From contig CAIKZY010000076.1 of the NCBI GenBank assembly GCA_903832025.1, positions 1 through 52,260 of the forward strand: a stretch of DNA of 52,260 bases, read 5' to 3'. Below the pieces are notes generated by a model. That model had not been told where the DNA came from. It saw only the letters and a list, made by a program, of their open reading frames with translations, and did no database searches. Position 1 is the first letter of the stretch; every line of letters begins with the position of its first letter. A program made the translations under genes and the position numbers. The stretch is from an uncultured Actinomycetes bacterium (GTDB lineage: Bacteria; Actinomycetota; Actinomycetes; S36-B12). Positions 46,916-52,260 of this stretch are shown here, in pieces.

Positions 46916-48340
46916 ATGCGTCGACGCATATATATGCGTCGACGTTCACGTCGTGCCCTCGCCACCCTGGCCGCGGGCATCGGTGCACTGCTCGTGGTCA
47001 GTGCGTCCATCATCGCCCCTGGCGCGGTGGCCGCGAACAGCCCACAGGACGATCCGGCACCGGCCTTGCCGCAGGTTGGCTCCACGACGACATTGGCTCA
47101 GGCCAGCAGTAGTTCGTTCCAGGCAATTGGCACGGCCCTGGCCTATGACTCAGCAAATGGGGACGGGCCAATGCAGCCGGGAACAGCGCGCATCGTGTCC
47201 TTGTCGGGTCTGCCCACCAATGCCCATAGTGCATTGATTCTCATGACGGCCCACGACGCATCAGCCGCCGGCGAGGTGACAGTGTCGCGCACGCCAACGG
47301 GTCGTGCTGTGGCCAAATTCGATTTCATTGGCCAGGCAACGAAGTCTGCGGTAATGCTCGTGCCGGTGTCTGAGGGCCACGTATTTCTCACAGACTCCAA
47401 GGCATCAAGTGTCAATCTGAAAGTGAATCTCCTGGGCTTCGGGCTCAGTGCTGCACCTCCGATGGCCCAGGGGCGACCGGCGGTCGCGTTGGCCCATGGG
47501 ATGTGGAAGGCAGGCACCGAGCAAACCGTGGCGCTGGCTCATCAGTACGGCACCCCGGGCGCGAAGAAACTGGTCGCTGCGTTGCTGAAGATCACCACGC
47601 ATCAGGCTGCAGCGCCCGGTGGCGTTCAGGTCTACCCGCTGGGCAGCACACCGCCCGGTCCGGTGGCACCCATTGTCAGTGGCCAGGAAACCTCGACAAT
47701 CGCCCTGGTGCCCACCGGGAAGGCCGGCCAGCTCAACATCAGCTCAACGGTCGATGCTCGCGTTCGCGTCGACCTGATTGGATACGTCGCCGACTCCGAG
47801 GCCCCGGCCACCAGTGCGGTGCCCGCACCGGCTGCCTCGGGCAGCGCTCAGCCGCCCGGTACGTCCCAAGCTCCGGCCACAGGGATGCAGCCACTGGCTC
47901 AGGTGGAGCAGGAAACCGGCGCGACCGGGCCTGCCGCAGTGGCGGTGCAATACGCCCTGTCCAAGATTGGTGATCGATACGTGGCGAGCACTGCCGGACC
48001 GGATACGTTCGACTGCTCCGGCTTGACGATGGCAGCCTGGGCAGCGGCCGGTGTCAAGCTGACCCACTTGAGTTACACCCAGTACGACCAGACGCAGCAC
48101 ATCGCCCTGTCAGCCATTCAACCTGGCGACTTGCTGTTCTACTTCGGCGGCGGCGTGCACCACGTGACGATGTATATCGGACATGGGCTGATGGCCAATG
48201 CCGCCAACCACATCTCAGGCGTGGTCATCACCGCGGTCTCGGAGGGTTGGTACATGGAGCACCTCGCCGGTGTTGGCCATGTCGATCCGTCCAACCCGGC
48301 TCCGAGTCCGTCACCGGCTGTGACCGCGTCGACCAAGTAG
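46916..48340 (+). CDS. NlpC/P60 family cell-wall hydrolase
   Basis: C-terminus ALSKIGDRYVASTAGPDTFDCSGLTMAAWAAAG...LQPGDLLFYF-like (IQPGDLLFYFGGGVHHVTMYIG). Confidence 0.88.
   Translation: MRRRIYMRRRSRRALATLAAGIGALLVVSASIIAPGAVAANSPQDDPAPALPQVGSTTTLAQASSSSFQAIGTALAYDSANGDGPMQPGTARIVSLSGLPTNAHSALILMTAHDASAAGEVTVSRTPTGRAVAKFDFIGQATKSAVMLVPVSEGHVFLTDSKASSVNLKVNLLGFGLSAAPPMAQGRPAVALAHGMWKAGTEQTVALAHQYGTPGAKKLVAALLKITTHQAAAPGGVQVYPLGSTPPGPVAPIVSGQETSTIALVPTGKAGQLNISSTVDARVRVDLIGYVADSEAPATSAVPAPAASGSAQPPGTSQAPATGMQPLAQVEQETGATGPAAVAVQYALSKIGDRYVASTAGPDTFDCSGLTMAAWAAAGVKLTHLSYTQYDQTQHIALSAIQPGDLLFYFGGGVHHVTMYIGHGLMANAANHISGVVITAVSEGWYMEHLAGVGHVDPSNPAPSPSPAVTASTK
46919..46944. repeat. Perfect 26-bp palindrome at the NlpC/P60 start codon
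   Basis: cgtcgacgcatatatatgcgtcgacg is its own reverse complement; possible ATG starts at 46916 and 46934. Confidence 0.95.
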
Positions 48341-48673
48341 GAGCGATCCTGTCCTGAGCAGCGGGATTTCCTGATCGACACCGTGCCACTGCTTGGCCAA
48401 CGCCTGGTGCTGCATCGTTGGAACTCTCGTGGCCTGGGCGTTGGTGCACGTCACCGTGCGTGCTACCGATCCTGCGATCGTGAATCCATGACTGCATATC
48501 TCCTGCTGAGTATTACGGTCGCGCCTGCCACGCGACTCGTGAACTCCTGTGCTCGTGTCCGGGCATGCTGGCGGCGCAATCTGCTGCGTCAACTCGTGCG
48601 TGAGTGAAGCTGGCCTGGGCCACCAGCAGTGCAAGGCAGCGCCCCAGAGCCGCAGCACCCAAGCGCCAAGTCG

Positions 48674-49333
48674 CTAGTCGCGCAGGAGTTTGCGGTTGGC
48701 GATCAGGCCGAGGATGAAGGCGAGGATGACCGGGCAGAGCACGAGGATCCAACCCGCGCTGTCACCGACGCCTGCAATGTTGGCGGGATCGTCAGGGCAC
48801 ATGCCCGCCTGGCATTCGGGAATCACCGAGATCGCCACGATGAGCAAGTCAATGAAGGTCCAGAAGACGGTGGTGAACGCCAAGATGCGCATCCGGGGGG
48901 ATGCGTCGCGAATGCCACGGTCGTGGGCCAAGAGCGGGGTCTCCCACAGGAGCAGTACTGCGCAGCCGACGATCGCGATGATGAAGGTGATCAGCGCCCA
49001 CGTGTAGAGGTGGTATCCGGCGAATGCGGGGCCGTAGCCCGGGTCGCTCGGGGTATAGATATGCAGCAGCACCTGGCGGATGCTTCCTGCTGAGCCGGCG
49101 CACGCTGCCAGGATGCTCAGCGCGTAATGCCTGGCGCGAATTCCCCACCACAGGTTCATTGCCGGACCGATTGCCAGTCCGAACATTCCTGATCGTTGCA
49201 CCAGGCAGAGCGGGCACGGCTGTTCACCAACGCCGAACTGCAGGTGCAACGACCCGGCTAGCACTCCAAGCAAGGCAAGGAGCGCCAGGATGTTGAGCAG
49301 GCGTGAAATCGTGACGGAACGTTCGGTATTCAT
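48674..49333 (-). CDS. DsbB-like disulfide bond formation protein
   Basis: FGVGEQPCPLCLVQRSGMFGLAIGPAMN; four TM helices; second Cys pair CQAGMC. Confidence 0.75.
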   Translation of the reverse strand: MNTERSVTISRLLNILALLALLGVLAGSLHLQFGVGEQPCPLCLVQRSGMFGLAIGPAMNLWWGIRARHYALSILAACAGSAGSIRQVLLHIYTPSDPGYGPAFAGYHLYTWALITFIIAIVGCAVLLLWETPLLAHDRGIRDASPRMRILAFTTVFWTFIDLLIVAISVIPECQAGMCPDDPANIAGVGDSAGWILVLCPVILAFILGLIANRKLLRD

Positions 49334-49340
49334 CGCAGCC

Positions 49341-49490
49341 CTAGAAGTTCAGTGGGAGGGCCGAGGATATGTGCAACTTCAGCAGGACCAGCGTCCACAC
49401 CAACGTCACAATGACCAGTGCCGGCGTCCAACGCCACTTGAGGAAGATCCCGAGGAATGCGCCGATCCACAGCAAGAACATGGAGAACAT
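49341..49490 (-). CDS. Small membrane protein upstream of dsbB-like gene
   Basis: Direct translation: MFSMFLLWIGAFLGIFLKWRWTPALVIVTLVWTLVLLKLHISSALPLNF*. Confidence 0.5.
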   Translation of the reverse strand: MFSMFLLWIGAFLGIFLKWRWTPALVIVTLVWTLVLLKLHISSALPLNF

Positions 49491-50291
49491 CACGGGCAGC
49501 ACTGTAGTGGGGATTCATCGGTACTCGCGGCCGAACCACGGCGGAAATGACTGAGTGGCTCCCCGCACGTACCTGCGCTTGCCGCGAGCCCGAGCAATGT
49601 TCGGGCAGAGGCCGCCGACTCGCCGGTTCAGATCACAACGTGTCAACGCGTTCCGAATCAGGCGGTTCCCTCGACGGCGTTGGCATGTCCTGGAAGGTAT
49701 TCGCCAGCAGGCTCTGAGTCGCTAAGTGTTCCACGTACACCGGAACTACGGCGGGAGCCGCACGCTTCGTGCAGGACATCTTCAGTTCAGGAGCGGTCAC
49801 CCGTGCGACCACGGGCGCCAACAGCCAGATGACCGCCTTCAGATCGACCGGTGCGCGCTGCTGGCTTCCGGGGAAATGTGTGTTTCGCCACCACGGCGGG
49901 TTCTAGGACGGCCAGGTGAACGTGACTGTTTGGCCGGACCTGCTGACCCGTGGTGGAGAATCTGCCTCAGGGTCGACCACTCCCAGGCGAACGAGTAACT
50001 CGTACACGCCAATCTCGAGCGCAGCAGCGAGCGCTTCCAGTGCATCCACACGCGGACTTTGCAGGTGCCGAAAGATCCTCGACAGGTTTCCCTTGTCGGA
50101 CCCGCAACGGCTCGGCAGCCAAGCAGCGCGGATCGGTGCCGCTTCGGGCTAGCACGGTGGGCCCTGAAGCCAACTGTGAGCGATCAATATTTCGCGCGCC
50201 ACGTGGTAGCGGTTCGCCAATCTCGCACGTCCTGGGCACGAGCGGGACTACGGTGAGGAACATCGGGTGTGCAAACGACAGGAGCGTGAGC

Positions 50292-50636
50292 GTGAATCGT
50301 GCAGTGCTAGCAGGGACGGCCGTCTCGGCAGTTGCCTTAGCCGCGGTAGCGGGTGTCCTGTTCGCCGGCTCGGCGCAAGCAAGCCCTGCCGGTCCACCCG
50401 GATACAACCTGGTGCAGGTGCAGTCCTACGTGCGCAGCGGACCGACGGCTTCGTGTGATGCACCGCCGATGGTGTTGAGTACCTGGCAGTCGGGCTGGGC
50501 CGATCCGAGCAATCCCATTTCCGGTCCGACCTGGCATCCGTCCTATGAGCAGTGGCCGAATGGCAATACCGGGGGATGGACCTGCATCCGCGCCATCACC
50601 TGGGGGTCATTCGCCGCACTCGACATTCTCAATTAG
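50292..50636 (+). CDS. Secreted Cys/Trp-domain protein, paralogue 1
   Basis: GTG start, NRAVLAGTAVSAVALAAVAGVLFAGSAQA signal, VQSYVRSGPTASC...HPSYEQWPNGNTGGWTC. Confidence 0.7.
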   Translation: MNRAVLAGTAVSAVALAAVAGVLFAGSAQASPAGPPGYNLVQVQSYVRSGPTASCDAPPMVLSTWQSGWADPSNPISGPTWHPSYEQWPNGNTGGWTCIRAITWGSFAALDILN

Positions 50637-50672
50637 GCGCAGTGAGCAGGCGTGATTGACGAGGGAGACACA

Positions 50673-51020
50673 ATGAGCCGGACAAGTACGAGCCTGCTGG
50701 TATCCGGGGTGCTAGCTGTCGCCGCCAGTGCCGTCGTGACGGCAATGCCGGCCAGCGCCGGCAGATTGCCCGACAGTTCGCCAGGAACCGCGCTTGTGCA
50801 GGTGCAGTCCTACGTGCGCAGCGGACCGACGGCTCCGTGTGATGCACCGCCGATGGTGTTGAGTACCTGGCGGTCGGGCTGGGCCGATCCGAGCAATCCC
50901 ATTTCCGGTCCGACCTGGCATCCGTCGTATGAGCAGTGGCCCAACGGCAACACCGGGGGATGGACCTGCATCCGCGCTATCACCTGGGGCAGTTTTGCGA
51001 ATCTGATGCCGGCGGGCTAG
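50673..51020 (+). CDS. Secreted Cys/Trp-domain protein, paralogue 2
   Basis: MSRTSTSLLVSGVLAVAASAVVTAMPASA signal, then a near-identical domain to paralogue 1. Confidence 0.7.
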   Translation: MSRTSTSLLVSGVLAVAASAVVTAMPASAGRLPDSSPGTALVQVQSYVRSGPTAPCDAPPMVLSTWRSGWADPSNPISGPTWHPSYEQWPNGNTGGWTCIRAITWGSFANLMPAG

Positions 51021-51190
51021 CGCTGTGCCGCATCTTGAACGGCGATGCGCCATGCAGTCCAGGACAGGAAGCGACCTGCGCCGAAGGCGACTGGGTTAGC
51101 AGGGCGCTTTTGCCTGCACCACTGAATCCCACGGGCCCTCAAGGGATCTCGGAACGCTGTTGGGGATCACCGGTCGGTTGCGTACCTGGC

Positions 51191-51970
51191 TTACAGCGTT
51201 GATTGCTTGTTGCAGACGAACCCGCCGGCGCCATTGTTGGGCCACTGCGCCCAGCTGGGGTCATACCCACTGGGGCATGGGGCATCGACGGCAGCGCGCC
51301 CCACCGATTGCAACCAGGGCGTGCCCGTCGGGATCGCAGTTGAATCGGTGACCGGCACATCGGGGTAGTAGCGGTAGGTCTGCTTGTTGCAGACGAACCC
51401 GCCGGCGCCATTGTTGGGCCACTGCGCCCAACTGGGTTGCCAGCCGTCAGGGCATGTGCTTGCAGTGCTGTCACGCCCGATGGACTGGTACCAGATCGTC
51501 TTATCGGGATCTCCATCGGCAATGGTGAACGACATCACGCCGCCGACTTCCGTAGGCGTTGGCGCGGGATCGCCGTTTTGATAGACGGCAGAAAATGCCG
51601 CCATCACGTAATTACCGGGGGGTAAGCGAGTCGATCCGGTCAGGCCATACACCGGGGTGTCGGTGGTGATAACGGTGCTGGTCGAACCATCGGCAAGGAA
51701 GTCGAAGTACAGGCCATTTTGGTTGTTGCAGTTATCCGCCTGATCGAGGGAGCAGATGATCAGGACATCACCGACGGGAAAGCCAACGTTGTTGACGGTC
51801 TGACTGGTCGCGGTTCCAGACCAGGACACGGTCACGGCGGTGGTGCCAGATCCCGAGATCGTGATCGGTGCCGCAATGCACCCAGAGAGCCCGAATACCA
51901 GCGATGCGGACACCGCTGCCAGCAGTCCAGCCTTGGCCCAGGAGCGCCGCTTCCTCAGAAACCCGAGCAT
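51191..51970 (-). CDS. Lipoprotein-like secreted protein with two Cys/Trp domains
   Basis: LVFGLSGCIA lipobox; two copies of C-P-x-G-x-x-PSWAQWPNNGAGGFVCNKQ. Confidence 0.75.
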   Translation of the reverse strand: MLGFLRKRRSWAKAGLLAAVSASLVFGLSGCIAAPITISGSGTTAVTVSWSGTATSQTVNNVGFPVGDVLIICSLDQADNCNNQNGLYFDFLADGSTSTVITTDTPVYGLTGSTRLPPGNYVMAAFSAVYQNGDPAPTPTEVGGVMSFTIADGDPDKTIWYQSIGRDSTASTCPDGWQPSWAQWPNNGAGGFVCNKQTYRYYPDVPVTDSTAIPTGTPWLQSVGRAAVDAPCPSGYDPSWAQWPNNGAGGFVCNKQSTL

Positions 51971-52208
51971 GCCCTCACTGTAGTCCGCCGTGGCGTCTCA
52001 GCCTCCCGTCTGGCGCTGGGCGTAAGAGTTTTACTCGGTAGAACGGATCAACTCGGTTGTGCGGAAAGCACGCCACGTATGCCGTCCGCCTCCTAGGCAT
52101 GAGGCATCGGACGACCTGTCAAAACTTACGCGTCCCTGGTTGGGACTGCCCCGAGTTTGGTTGCCTCCTGACCTGTGAGGATTCGTCCTCGCTGGAAGGA
52201 TGTTTGTC

Positions 52209-52260
52209 ATGCCGAAAGCATTTCCGATCGAGTTCCGCCGCGATGTCGTCGCGGTTGCTC
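52209..52260 (+). mobile_element. 5' end of an IS3-family transposase OrfA (truncated by the window)
   Basis: MPKAFPIEFRRDVVAVA.. resembles IS3-type OrfA N-termini; upstream ggactgccccgagtttggttgcc may be the left IR. Confidence 0.6.

Noticed and set aside
49950-50291. Upstream part of ORF 49950..50636 as coding
   Set aside because: Lacks protein-like character; the signal peptide begins at GTG 50292.

Overview
High-GC, actinobacterial-type DNA; chromosome versus large plasmid cannot be decided from the window alone. Left end (0-5.3 kb): a plasmid/integrative-element-like partition and replication module (ParA, RHH-like partner, DnaB-type helicase, winged-helix protein, MerR-like protein). 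5-24 kb: mostly ordinary metabolic and membrane genes (GH130/GT4 cluster, LuxR-type regulator, SDR, polysaccharide deacetylase, MMPL exporter, a small cytochrome-b locus, an acyl-CoA ligase). 25.9-41 kb: the standout region, a large lasso-peptide-like RiPP locus. It has an asparagine-synthetase-type cyclase, a discrete PqqD/RRE protein, a B2-type transglutaminase-fold protease, an ABC exporter, two HPr-kinase-like proteins, two nucleotidyltransferase-like proteins, a second PqqD protein, several glycosyltransferases and a PqqD(RRE)-TylF methyltransferase fusion. It also carries an array of three tiny unannotated precursor genes (43-45 aa, found by translating the DNA directly) and a fourth precursor split by a +1 frameshift at a 7-C tract. 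41-52 kb: ZIP transporter with a DtxR/IdeR-like box, DEAD-box helicase, NlpC/P60 protein with a 26-bp palindrome at its start codon, DsbB-like protein, a family of secreted proteins sharing a short Cys/Trp-rich domain, and the start of an IS3-type transposase at the right edge. All calls come from reading the sequence; no database search was run.
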